A DNA stretch of 64,000 nucleotides, from the NCBI GenBank assembly GCA_019695345.1, contig JAIBAE010000006.1, positions 45,798-109,797 of the forward strand, read 5' to 3'. Position numbers and translations under genes: made by a program. Origin of the DNA: Bacteroidota bacterium (GTDB lineage: Bacteria > Bacteroidota > Ignavibacteria > Kapaibacteriales > NICIL-2). The notes under the pieces are model-generated. The model saw only the letters and a list, made by a program, of their open reading frames with translations, was not told the origin of the DNA and searched no databases. Shown one piece after another: positions 10,301 through 19,100 of this stretch (the first letter of the stretch is position 1; every line of letters begins with the position of its first letter).

Positions 10301-10375
10301 TTCAAGATGAAAGCAGAAGACTTACGGAAACTTGCAGGAGTTTCATCTTCTGTTCCAAGCCGCGCCACACAGTAA
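7325..10375 (+). CDS. DUF2723 (TMEM260-like) membrane glycosyltransferase, copy 1
   Basis: 1016 aa integral membrane protein of the DUF2723 family. The eukaryotic member TMEM260 is a protein O-mannosyltransferase; the substrate of bacterial members is inferred. The N-terminal half has about ten hydrophobic segments. The first extracytoplasmic loop carries the family signature PFWDCGEFTAATVEQQVPH near residue 34, with an acidic DCGE reminiscent of catalytic Asp/Glu in GT-C enzymes. A later RERDYFYTGSFMVW motif precedes more TM segments and a soluble C-terminal part of about 440 aa with an NGDNDTFPLWLLQDV segment and TPR-like helices near the end. It is followed by a close paralogue and a GT2 gene that could supply a lipid-linked sugar. 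Confidence 0.85.
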   Translation: MKQFAFLKHGFAVVSLLVSLITYTLTVQPTVPFWDCGEFTAATVEQQVPHPPGAPLFLMVGKLFHLLPIGDPAVRVNMVSVVASAITVWLLYYIIIMAIQWHRKTEIDSVGAAITVFGSALVGALAFTFSDTFWFNAVESEVYASSSVFVAIVVYLMMRWNEVADQPGHERYLLLLAYLLGLSTGVHLLSILAVFSIVLIVYFRRYSVTPISFAVMGVAALFTFYIVYVVVVQTFPALLAGKLPFKNEALEYSVENSDVVRLLGWGTIIMAAIGAGYGYLKNMRIVALVCSSFVLMFVGYTTYTHILVRSNANPPMNENSPKTLDDLISYLGRDQYGNAPTLLPRRYSQEGRYREGYLKHGKWNPPPMKTVISKDGQLSYSVPDLKGMKLNMSGEMDYLFDYQLNHMYWRYFLWNFVGRTSDIQDSPSWSFATKQKDVDEINFQNGYAEHFPIRFFYIPFLLGLIGLIYQFKNDPKMALVMFTMFLVMGVVAAFAQNQQDPQPRERDYFYTGSFMVWCLWIGYGIYACIDWAKAVSKPAIAGGIFALGIVAIPVNMGYNGWFIHSRAGNYVPFDYSYNILQSCKPNAILFTNGDNDTFPLWLLQDVYGVRRDIRIVNLSLGNTLWYVNQLKNYEPWGAKKIPLSFKDESLLAKEYSAEALKITVGKAESVSVDISPEVYKEFTNDPAFIAQGKMNYTYTGIPRGEGYTFTIAHQLVNDIIKQTKLERPIYFSMTCGYPGADVYAGLGKFCMLDGMAYRVYPYEVGGEGQKLNADVMEKSLLNCDNTDAYSTTFKYGFKMRNLNNPNVYYDEHHRRYIDNYRTLYIRYADSLLTVNQNEKAIKILDAMNQTLSTKLFPMTYALVSDVATSYKRAGADKQAKEMASIAIAQCKQLEAKPELKKQVAQFVDRLPPTAVMEQMYELMGEFENARGVIREQMRMYPNDPSMEVRLVVIDIDELVEKKQITKAIEKCDEYIVKLQQKNDPRYIQTITSFKMKAEDLRKLAGVSSSVPSRATQ

Positions 10376-10418
10376 GGCATTATATCACCTCATGGTGCGG
10401 GAAGGAACCTTGCAAAAG

Positions 10419-10487
10419 GAACTGCGCCGCAATTGTGAGGGATAGTTAGTAAGATACGTTCGGTGCGGTCATGCGTTAGCAAAAAAG
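10419..10487 (-). repeat. Family A intergenic repeat, copy 4
   Basis: On the minus strand: TTTTTTGCTAACGCATGACC then GCACCGAAC, distal TTGCGGCGCAGTTCC. CCGCA pairs with TGCGG. The proximal arm lies 36 bp before the start of the second DUF2723 gene. This is one of the best-preserved copies. Confidence 0.8.
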
Positions 10488-10522
10488 TATTTTAATATTT
10501 ATAGTTTAACTTGGTATTGTTT

Positions 10523-13500
10523 ATGGATACAAAAAATGTAAACAGGGTAGTAGCGGCGATAACGTTTGTAATATCGTTTACTACTTTTTACATGACGGTT
10601 CAGCCAACTGTGCCGTTTTGGGATTGCGGAGAGTTTACCTCTGCTACAGTAGAACAACAAGTGCCGCACCCACCGGGCGCGCCGTTGTTCTTGATGGTTG
10701 GAAAATTATTCCACATGCTTCCAATTGGTAACCCACAAGATTCTGGTTTCAGAATTAACTTGGTGTCGGTTGCTGCAAGTGCTTTTACAATTTTGTTGTT
10801 GTATTTAACACTTGTGATGGTAATTAATGCCTTCCGCAAGAAACCATTGGAAACGATGGGTGATATGCTTGCTGTGTATGGTTCTGCATTTGTTGGTGCT
10901 ATGGCATTTAACTTCAGTGATACATTTTGGTTTAACGGAGTTGAATCGGAGGTGTATGCTTCATCGTCGTTGTTTGTACAGATAGTTGTGTACTTAATGA
11001 TGCGTTGGTGGGAAAAAGCTGACGAACCCGGGCATGAGAGATACTTGTTAATGATTGCGTATGTAATTGGTTTATCGGTAGGTGTTCACTTACTTTCAAT
11101 TCTTGCAATTTTCTCTATTGTGTACTTGGTGTATTTTAGAAAGTATACTTTTAGCACAAAAGGGGTAGTGTTAGCTTCCGGATTCTCATTATTGGTATTT
11201 ATAGTGATTTACAAAATCATTATCATGTCATTGCCATCGTTAATTGGTGGTAACCTACCCTTTAAGAATGAACTACACGAATATTATGTAGAGAACAGTG
11301 ATGCTGTAACATTCCTAACATTTTTAGGTATTATAGGAGTGGTTGCAGGGATGATTTATGGATTTATGAAAAACCGTAAAATGCTTGCTTTAACCTGCAC
11401 TTCTGTGGTATTTGTAATGCTTGGATTTACAACATATACACACATCATTTTGCGTTCGCAGGCTAACCCGCCTATGAATGAAAACATGCCTAAAACTTTA
11501 GATGGACTTGTATCCTACATTGGTCGTGAACAATATGGTGAAGCACCAAATTGGCCACGCCGTTACGAAACACAGGACCAAGGTAAAATTAGAAAATATA
11601 AAGATTATGGTAAGTGGAATCCACCGGTTGCTAAAGAGGTCAAACGCTTAAAGGATAATCAGTTCGTATCAATTGGCGTTCCCGATAAGCAGCCTATTTC
11701 AGGTGAATTAAGTTATTTATTCCGTTACCAAATTTACCAAATGTATGTTCGGTATTTCTTGTGGAATTTTGTTGGACGTTCAAGCGACTTACAAGATTCA
11801 GATTATACATTCCTTTCTAAGGGTGAATCGGAAATTCGAAACTTTAACAGCGGATATAAAGACTGGTTCCCAATCCGATTCTGGGCATTACCATTTATCT
11901 TTGGTTTAATTGGATTTATATTCCATGTATCCAGAGACCCGAAAAATTGGTGGGTATATTTGGTGATGTTCCTGATGATGGGTGTGTTAGCCGCAATGCA
12001 GCAGAATCAACAAAATCCACAACCACGTGAACGTGATTACTTTTACGCGGGCTCGTTTATGGTGTGGTGTCTGTGGATAGGAATTGGTGTGTATGCAATC
12101 ATAGATTTCTTACGCGAGAAAACACAAAATGCCGCTATTGGTGGCGCAGTTGTGTTAGGTTCGTTAGCGTTAGTTCCTGTGAACATGGCATACGGCGGCT
12201 GGAACTTGCACAGCCGTGCAGGCAACTACTTGCCATTTGATTACTCGTATAACATTTTACAGAGTGTAGAAAAAGATGCTATCCTCTTTACTAATGGCGA
12301 TAATGATACATTCCCTGTATGGTACCTACAAGATGTTGCGGGTATACGCCGCGATGTTCGCGTTGTAAACCTAAGTTTAGGGAATACATTGTGGTATATA
12401 GACCAATTAAAAAATCAAGAACCTTGGGGTGCCAAAAAGATTCCTCTCTCATTTAAAGATGAATCTTTACAAGTAAGCGAAAACGATGAAAATGCCTTGG
12501 GGTATAATGTTGGGTACGAACAGAATATAAGCATCCCAATTGATGCTAACATTATGCGTAAATATACCAATGATTCGGCTGTTATTAACAAAGGCACTAT
12601 GGATTTTGTGTTTACCGGACATTCATATCAACGTGATAAAGATGACAAACAAATGTATCTGTTCCAGGTTCAGGATAAATTGATACTTGATATTTTACAA
12701 CAAGTAAAGTTTACACGTCCAATTTACTTCTCAACAACATCTGGATATCCCGGTAGTGAAACATTTGTGGGATTATCGGACTTCTTGCGTTTAGAAGGTA
12801 TGGCTTATAGAATTTTACCTGTTCGCCAGACATCTTCAGTTATGGGAATGCCAATCAACGAATCCGTAATGAACCAATGTTTGATGAATAATGTTGAAGG
12901 AACAACAGCGTATCCTGAACCACACTATGGCTTTAAGTTCCGCAACCTGAATGATGTTGGTGTCTATTACGATGAACATCACCGTAACTACTTGGATTCG
13001 TATCGTAGAATTTTCTTGCAATATGCAGCATACTTGTATCAAGAGAAAAACAACACCAATATGTGTGTGAAAGTATTGGATAAATTGAATGAGGTTGTTT
13101 CACCACGTCAGTTCCCAATTAATTACACCGATCTCTTAAACATTGCAGATTTGTATAATTCATGTGGAAAGAGAGAACAAGCTAAAAAGTTTGCTACCTT
13201 ATTGGTTGAGCGTACAAACATATTGTTATCCGATAAGAAAAAAGCAGCGTTTGAAAACGGAACCGACAGACCGTATTTCCATCCAGCTTTGTATCAAAGT
13301 GACGGGTATGCATTACTTGGTGATGCACAAAATGCAAAGTCATCACTCGAGCGATATATGCAAGAAGTTGGTAACGACCTCCGCGCTAAATATCGTATGG
13401 ATGCAATAGATGTCCGAGTTAAGGCTGCCAAAGGTAATTACACCGAGGCACTTGCCGAGGCAGAAGCGTTAATGGGTAAATATCAATCCGACCCACAGTT

Positions 13501-13573
13501 AATTCAAGCTGCAGGTGAGGTTTCTAAATTGGTTCACGATATTCGTAACCAAATGGGTAAACCTATGCCATAA
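10523..13573 (+). CDS. DUF2723 (TMEM260-like) membrane glycosyltransferase, copy 2
   Basis: 1016 aa paralogue of the preceding gene with the same layout: N-terminal multi-pass region with PFWDCGEFTSATVEQQVPH, then FVGRSSDLQDSD and RERDYFYAGSFMVW, then an extracytoplasmic part with NGDNDTFPVWYLQDVAG and a helical TPR-like tail (residues about 830-1010). The start is the ATG at 10523; a TTG at 10511 would add four residues. The two copies are collinear along their whole length but clearly diverged, so the duplication is not recent. A strong terminator follows at 13594. Protein O-mannosylation or similar glycosylation of exported proteins is inferred from the family. Confidence 0.85.
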   Translation: MDTKNVNRVVAAITFVISFTTFYMTVQPTVPFWDCGEFTSATVEQQVPHPPGAPLFLMVGKLFHMLPIGNPQDSGFRINLVSVAASAFTILLLYLTLVMVINAFRKKPLETMGDMLAVYGSAFVGAMAFNFSDTFWFNGVESEVYASSSLFVQIVVYLMMRWWEKADEPGHERYLLMIAYVIGLSVGVHLLSILAIFSIVYLVYFRKYTFSTKGVVLASGFSLLVFIVIYKIIIMSLPSLIGGNLPFKNELHEYYVENSDAVTFLTFLGIIGVVAGMIYGFMKNRKMLALTCTSVVFVMLGFTTYTHIILRSQANPPMNENMPKTLDGLVSYIGREQYGEAPNWPRRYETQDQGKIRKYKDYGKWNPPVAKEVKRLKDNQFVSIGVPDKQPISGELSYLFRYQIYQMYVRYFLWNFVGRSSDLQDSDYTFLSKGESEIRNFNSGYKDWFPIRFWALPFIFGLIGFIFHVSRDPKNWWVYLVMFLMMGVLAAMQQNQQNPQPRERDYFYAGSFMVWCLWIGIGVYAIIDFLREKTQNAAIGGAVVLGSLALVPVNMAYGGWNLHSRAGNYLPFDYSYNILQSVEKDAILFTNGDNDTFPVWYLQDVAGIRRDVRVVNLSLGNTLWYIDQLKNQEPWGAKKIPLSFKDESLQVSENDENALGYNVGYEQNISIPIDANIMRKYTNDSAVINKGTMDFVFTGHSYQRDKDDKQMYLFQVQDKLILDILQQVKFTRPIYFSTTSGYPGSETFVGLSDFLRLEGMAYRILPVRQTSSVMGMPINESVMNQCLMNNVEGTTAYPEPHYGFKFRNLNDVGVYYDEHHRNYLDSYRRIFLQYAAYLYQEKNNTNMCVKVLDKLNEVVSPRQFPINYTDLLNIADLYNSCGKREQAKKFATLLVERTNILLSDKKKAAFENGTDRPYFHPALYQSDGYALLGDAQNAKSSLERYMQEVGNDLRAKYRMDAIDVRVKAAKGNYTEALAEAEALMGKYQSDPQLIQAAGEVSKLVHDIRNQMGKPMP

Positions 13574-13593
13574 TGTTGGGTTAGTGTTTTTGT

Positions 13594-13625
13594 AAGACCC
13601 TGACTTCGGTTGGGGTCTTTTTTTT
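13594..13625 (+). terminator. Intrinsic terminator after DUF2723 pair
   Basis: AAGACCC, loop of about 12 nt, GGGTCTT and a run of eight T. It ends the DUF2723 transcript before the glycosyltransferase. Confidence 0.85.
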
Positions 13626-13714
13626 GTGCCAAGCGCACCAATCGTCAATTTCCCAATTCCTGTTATCTTGCGGGAGAGTTCCATAATCAACAATACACCC
13701 TTTATCATTTACGA

Positions 13715-14413
13715 GTGTTAGTATCTATAATCATACCTGCATACAACGAAGCAGAACGAATTAGTTCATCGCTCGATAAAGCGTTGGAATATCTTGCTAA
13801 GCAAGAATATTCTTGGGAGGTGATTGTTGTTGACGACGGATCGAATGATGACACAGTACGTGTTGTTAAACATTATGCTCCTAACGTTACTGTTATTGAA
13901 CAACCACGAAATCTTGGAAAAGGTGCAGCAGTCCGTACCGGTATACTTGCTGCAAAAGGAGATTATCGCATCTTCACCGATGCAGATTTTTCTACACCAA
14001 TTTATGAGTTAGAAAAACTTTTGCCTAAACTTCAAAACGGCGTTGATGTGTGCATTGGAAGCCGCCGTGTTGACCCAAGCATGGTAAAAGTGCATCAGCC
14101 CTGGTACAGGGAGATAATTGGGGTAATTGGGAACAAGATTATACAAACCTTGTTGTTCAGCGGGATTGAAGACACTCAATGTGGTTTTAAAGGTCTAACA
14201 GCAAAAGCCGCAACAAAGTTATTCTCAACTATGAAAGTTGATGGGTTTGGCTTTGATGTAGAATTGTTGTTTTTGGCTAAACGTGCAAATTTCTCTATTG
14301 TTCAGGTTCCTGTAGAATGGTACAACGACGAACGTTCCCGCTTGAATCCCATTCGCGATTCCATCCGCACGTTTCTGGAAGTACTTTCCATTAAACGACT
14401 TCACAAAATATAG
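13715..14413 (+). CDS. GT2 glycosyltransferase, ALG5/polyprenyl-phosphate hexose synthase-like
   Basis: Family 2 glycosyltransferase, about 232 aa. The GTG at 13715 is chosen because VSIIIPAYNEAERI is the standard first strand; the open frame extends back into the terminator of the preceding gene and that part is not coding. Motifs include VIVVDDGSNDDTV, KGAAVRTGILAAKGDY, the metal-binding FTDADFS, and EDTQCGFKGLTAKAA with DGFGFDVELL, typical of the dolichyl-phosphate glucose/mannose synthase group. It has no C-terminal TM domain. Its place after two DUF2723 genes suggests it makes the lipid-linked sugar donor for them; that link is inference. Confidence 0.83.
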   Translation: MLVSIIIPAYNEAERISSSLDKALEYLAKQEYSWEVIVVDDGSNDDTVRVVKHYAPNVTVIEQPRNLGKGAAVRTGILAAKGDYRIFTDADFSTPIYELEKLLPKLQNGVDVCIGSRRVDPSMVKVHQPWYREIIGVIGNKIIQTLLFSGIEDTQCGFKGLTAKAATKLFSTMKVDGFGFDVELLFLAKRANFSIVQVPVEWYNDERSRLNPIRDSIRTFLEVLSIKRLHKI

Positions 14414-14437
14414 CGATAAGCGTTGTGGAGTAATATC

Positions 14438-14503
14438 GTTCTCTCCGGCAAGCTACGGGGCTGACTTTTGCAATTGTTCGGTGCCGTCTGGCACAAAAGA
14501 ATA
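14438..14503 (-). repeat. Family A intergenic repeat, copy 5
   Basis: On the minus strand: TTCTTTTGTGCCAGACGGC then ACCGAAC, distal TTGCCGGAGAGAAC. CGGCA pairs with TGCCG. The proximal motif is shortened and GTGCC can alternatively pair with GGCAC. It lies between the glycosyltransferase and nuoJ. Confidence 0.7.
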
Positions 14504-14593
14504 TTCCTGTAAATAACTCATCTGAATAACTTCCGTTTTTCCTATTTTCGCACTACTAATTTTATCCGTACGAGATTTTTAGGGGAGCTAACA

Positions 14594-15106
14594 GTGTCGC
14601 TTCAGGTTATAATGTTTATGATTTTAGGTGTTGGTGCAATTGTTACTGCATTGGGTACTATTACCCGCAGAAATCCGGTTGCATCGGCAATGAATCTTGT
14701 TGCACATTTCTTTATGCTATCGGGATTATACTTAACACTACAGGCACAGTTTGTGGCTGTTGTTCAGGTGTTGGTATATGCGGGCGCAATTATGGTTCTT
14801 GTTGTATTTGTTATCATGTTGCTGAATGTTGGGAAAGAAGAAGCACATCACGAGAGTTTTACCATACGTAAAGTATTAGGGCTTGTGTTTGCAGGTGCAA
14901 TTGTTGTTCAGATGTTAGCTATATACTTAGGTTCATCGCCATCTGCAATGAGCCAATTATCAAGCAAATCGCTCACCTTAGGTGCAACTGAATCAATTGG
15001 AACAGTACTATTTAATCAGTATTTATTCCCGTTTGAGGTAATATCGTTATTGTTGTTATCGGCACTGATTGGTGCAGTAATTCTGGCTAAACGAAAAGTT
15101 GACTAA
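14594..15106 (+). CDS. nuoJ: NADH-quinone oxidoreductase subunit J
   Basis: Membrane subunit of respiratory complex I, 170 aa with five hydrophobic segments. The N-terminal part has NPVASAMNLVAHFFMLSGLYLTLQAQFVAVVQVLVYAGAI split over TM2-TM3, the NuoJ hallmark (AxxQVLVYAGAI). The GTG start at 14594 is supported by an AGGGGAG ribosome-binding site 6-7 bases upstream, unusually clear for this genome. nuoK follows after 17 bp. No other nuo gene is in the window, so the complex I genes are split in this genome. Confidence 0.92.
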   Translation: MSLQVIMFMILGVGAIVTALGTITRRNPVASAMNLVAHFFMLSGLYLTLQAQFVAVVQVLVYAGAIMVLVVFVIMLLNVGKEEAHHESFTIRKVLGLVFAGAIVVQMLAIYLGSSPSAMSQLSSKSLTLGATESIGTVLFNQYLFPFEVISLLLLSALIGAVILAKRKVD

Positions 15107-15123
15107 TTAAATAAAACACTACT

Positions 15124-15438
15124 ATGAATTTACAATCAGTACCCATAGAATGGTATTTATCACTTTCGGCAGTGTTGTTTACCATTGGCGTTATTGGCGT
15201 TGTAACTCGCCGCAATGCTATTATCATCTTCATGTCAATCGAACTTATGCTCAATGCAGTTAACCTTACTTTTGTTAGCTTCGCACAGTTTCTTGGCGAT
15301 AGTGCAGGACAAATGTTTGTGTTCTTTGTAATGGCAGTTGCAGCTGCAGAAGCTGCTGTAGGTTTGGCAATTGTGTTGGCATTATTCCGTAATAAACAAA
15401 CGGTGTATGTTGACCAAGTAAATGTTATGAAGTGGTAA
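15124..15438 (+). CDS. nuoK: NADH-quinone oxidoreductase subunit K
   Basis: Small complex I membrane subunit, 104 aa, three TM helices. It has [15 protein letters not shown] with the conserved proton-pathway Glu of TM2 and a second Glu in [17 protein letters not shown] of TM3, both typical of NuoK. It is co-transcribed with nuoJ and ends in a strong terminator at 15468. The order J-K is as in full nuo operons, but H, I, L, M and N are not here. Confidence 0.94.
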   Translation: MNLQSVPIEWYLSLSAVLFTIGVIGVVTRRNAIIIFMSIELMLNAVNLTFVSFAQFLGDSAGQMFVFFVMAVAAAEAAVGLAIVLALFRNKQTVYVDQVNVMKW

Positions 15439-15467
15439 TTATTTAACTTCTTTGTGTAAGTAATTTG

Positions 15468-15503
15468 ACTCCTGAATGTAGTAATCGTTCAGGAGTTTTT
15501 TTT
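15468..15503 (+). terminator. Intrinsic terminator after nuoK
   Basis: ACTCCTGAA, 11-nt loop, TTCAGGAGT and a run of eight T. Perfect 9 bp stem. Confidence 0.88.
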
Positions 15504-15563
15504 ATGCTATCGCAGCCTCACCGTCTCTTCCGGTAAGCATTACCTCCAGCAGCGGGAGAGTTC
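15503..15563 (+). repeat. Family A intergenic repeat, copy 6
   Basis: TATGCTATCGCA, then a changed core CCTCACCG, distal AGCGGGAGAGTTCC. This is the one copy whose core and distal arms do not show the compensated stem. It lies between the nuoK terminator and the 3' end of ruvC. Confidence 0.55.
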
Positions 15564-15582
15564 CTTCAGCAATAACGTACGG

Positions 15583-16131
15583 TTATCGTCGCTTGACTAC
15601 TTTAGAAGGATTATCGGCAATAAATTCTTTCCACGACCTTGATTGTTTAGTAGCTTCGGGGTTACGCTTTAAAGCGTGGGTAATGGCAACAGCCAATGCA
15701 TCAGTTGCATCAAAGAACTCCGGAGTTTCCTGAATCTTTAACATCGAGCGTACCATAAATTGTACTTGCTCTTTACTTGCATGTCCCTTGCCGGTAACAC
15801 TCCGCTTTACTTCATTTGCAGAATATTCTGCCACTGGTACCTGCCTAAGTGTAGCGGCCAACATTGCAACACCTCTGGCTTGCGATAGCTTCATTAACGA
15901 TTGCGCATTTTTAGCAAAGAAAACCTGCTCCAAGGCAGATTCATCCGGCTTTGTCCGTTCTATAACCTGAGTTAACCGTGTGAAGATTGCTTCTAACCTA
16001 CGAGGTATTTCCGGGAATTGTTTTTTTGCTTCTACAACACCGTATTCCACTAAGGTTAGTGCATTACCTTTTCGTTCAATTACGCCATATCCACATACAA
16101 TCGAGCCGGGGTCAATTCCAAGTATAATCAT
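15583..16131 (-). CDS. ruvC: Holliday junction resolvase RuvC
   Basis: Endonuclease that resolves Holliday junctions with RuvAB, 182 aa. The RNase H-like fold carries the catalytic acids: D7 in ILGIDPGS, Glu in LEQVFFAKN (about residue 66) and the pair in FDATDALAVAITH (about residues 138-142). VTGKGHASKEQVQFMV is also conserved. Its ATG overlaps the stop of the upstream helicase-nuclease gene by 4 bp, so translation is probably coupled. It is convergent with nuoK. Confidence 0.95.
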   Translation of the reverse strand: MIILGIDPGSIVCGYGVIERKGNALTLVEYGVVEAKKQFPEIPRRLEAIFTRLTQVIERTKPDESALEQVFFAKNAQSLMKLSQARGVAMLAATLRQVPVAEYSANEVKRSVTGKGHASKEQVQFMVRSMLKIQETPEFFDATDALAVAITHALKRNPEATKQSRSWKEFIADNPSKVVKRR

Positions 16132-19100
16132 AGTACATCCTCCAAATCTTGTACTGTAATATAACCATCGTTACTCTTAATGTGGTTAATCAATTTACAG
16201 TACTGTAGAGATTGTTCTAGAACTTCCTCAACACCAAGAATAATACATTGTTGTCTGGCGCGGGTTAGAGCAACGTTTAATTTCCTATCTACAATAACTC
16301 CGTCAAAATCCGCCAACGATTGAACTGATTGCAATTGAGACACATGATTAACAGCACAAGAAATGATGATGATATCTCGTTCTGAGCCTTGATAGCGTTC
16401 TACTGTATCAATCGAAATCAGAGGACGAATATCATTAGGCAAGGCAATACTGATTTCTCTAATTTGTGCTCGGAAAGGAGTGATGATTCCTATTGATTGG
16501 TTGGTAAATGAGTCGCCAAGTCTGTTAGCTAACATGGTTGCCAATCGCGCACAAAGTGCAGCTTCTTGTGAATGAAACTTCCTTCCGGATTCCTTTTCTG
16601 TAGGAATAAAGATCATTCGTTTATCAAATGCGGTTTCATCAAACGATAGTACCTGCCATTGATTTAGTGGAGTAAGCTTGTTATTGTAGTACTCGATATT
16701 ACAATATTCCTGTATCTCTTTGTGCATCCTGCCTTGTTTGGAAAGCATTCCAAAACTGTCCGTCCAATTCTGTTGCTGACAAATTCGTAGCAACCGTTCA
16801 AAGTATGATGTTCTCAAATCGTTGATACCAAGGGCATCAAGATGTTCGTGTTGTACTTTACAGCCACGTTCTTTCTGCGTTACAACCGCAGGTAATTGTT
16901 TTTCATCGCCAATAAGAATAAACCGTTTTACATTTGCTAATAAACCAACCAACATTGGCTCCAATATCTGAGATGCTTCATCAACAATTGCCGTTGTGAA
17001 TTTCTTTAAAGCAAATAGTTCAGGATTAGTGTGGAGATAGGAGAGTGTACCCACAAATACGCGGCACGATGAGATTGTATCTTGCAAAGTGGAAAACTCA
17101 TTTTTTTCAGCTATTGTTTGTAACAGTACATCGTGATGAATGGTATTTTCTTTACTCCCAAGTCTGATAAATTCTATACCCTGTATAATCCTTTTGATAG
17201 AACTACAAATCTCATCTACAGCCCTGTTTGTGAATGCTGTTAGTAGAATACACTCATCCTGTGTATTGTAAAGTTTCGCCACCAAGTTCTTTAGCATCAC
17301 CGATGTTTTTCCCGTACCCGGTGGACCCTGTAACAGAAAGTAATCATTGGCTGAAAGAGCTTTATTCAACAGTATTTGCTGTTCGGGTGTTACGGAAGAG
17401 TCAAACTCATGAATTGAACTTGTTTTCCGGGGTTCTGATAAGCCAAGTCGGATTGATTTTTCTTGTTCGGGTAATTCAAACACATCAAACAATGACGAAT
17501 AAATATTGTTGTACGAAGTTTCAACATAATCCGGTTCAATACACCAATGTTCAGAGGAATAAAAAATATCCTTATGTAATTGTTTATTGCGAACACTTAC
17601 ACAAACATGGGTTTCTGTTATTTCTCGTACTGAGCATTTAATAATCTGTCCGTGATAAACTTCATCTTCCTCATCATGAACATCCGGATACACAATGGCG
17701 ATATCACCTATACGAAATACACTATTCTCCTGCGTAAACTCCGAAAATGTAAATCGTAGATGTAATGTGTTAAAATCGGATTGTGTTTCATCTAACACCA
17801 AACCAGAGAGAACAGCAAATCGTTCTTCTTTTTCTTGTTGAGATTCCAGCCACAAAGCGGCGTAACCATTTGATACATCCGAGCCAACTCTCTGTGCTAT
17901 TTGCTCACGTTGTAAAAACGAGATGAATGCCTGTACGTATAATCGTTCCTGAACCGTAAGCTTTGAATATAATGCGGAAAACGCCAAAGCATCCTGTACT
18001 TTAAAGGTCGGCATGGCAATCTTTTGCGGATGGAGTTGTTGTAAGAAACCAAACTTACGTTCGGTTAATTGATGTTCGTAAAACACAATAGCATTTCGTA
18101 CAGCTAATACTGATTGCTTAAGTGAATGTATGTTCGGTGCATTCCGTAATGGGAACACACTTGTTTTAGAATACAACACCTGACTATCGCCTGTACGCTG
18201 CGGAAATGCTGAATCCAATAACAGGTTGTATCCAGTAACTTGTGCTAAATGGTTTGTCCACATTCCCGATGATATTATGGTAGCATTGTTATTGGTACTA
18301 TACCCATAACTTGGTTGTGGAGCACTTCCTGACTTTAACTCAATAACTGTTTTTCTATATGGTGATGAATCAAACTCCAACAAAACATCTAAACGACCTT
18401 GCAAACCATATAACGGAGATATGAAGCTAGGCTCGGTTGAAAGTTTATCATACGTTAGTTCTTCAAGAATTGTTTGTAGTCTTTCAACTTGTTCACGGAC
18501 GCCCTTCTTCACTTCGTCAATTACTTGCGTTTCACCGGAAAGACCAACTAACGATGTTAACGGTTTGATACGGAGTGCATTATTAAACATCACCTCAAAT
18601 TCAATATCGGGGTTCGATAGATATTCATCCAATGCATAGTTAATTATACTGCCAACCACCATTGCTTTAGAGGTGGTACTTTTAGTAAACTTTTGTATAA
18701 AATAGAGGAGTGGTTCGTAAGTGTTGTTTTGGAAACATTCTGCAACCGATGTTACGTCTAATAATACGTCCGGTTCAAGTACAAGTAAACTGTCTTTAGT
18801 AGTCGAATACTGTTGTTCTCTACCTTTGGAACGTTTTACTTCAAACACATGTAGGGCAGCACCAATCCAGAAATGTGTAGCCTGTTGCGTGTGGTCATCC
18901 CAAAGGTGAATTGTTAACAATCCAAGTTCATCCGATTCAATTTCTATCGCGCAATGTTTTCGCGCATTATTATTGAATTCAATTTCTTCAAGAGTTCCTA
19001 TGCCTTTAATAATTCCACGAACCAAATGTAGAATCTCAGATGATTCAGAAAAAACGTTCGTTGTAAATCTGATTGGTAAAGATTGCTGTAGTAACGGAAC

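Noticed and set aside
13610..13714. N-terminal extension of the GT2 gene
   Set aside because: It begins inside the terminator of the DUF2723 transcript and has no family similarity; the first GT2 strand starts at 13718.
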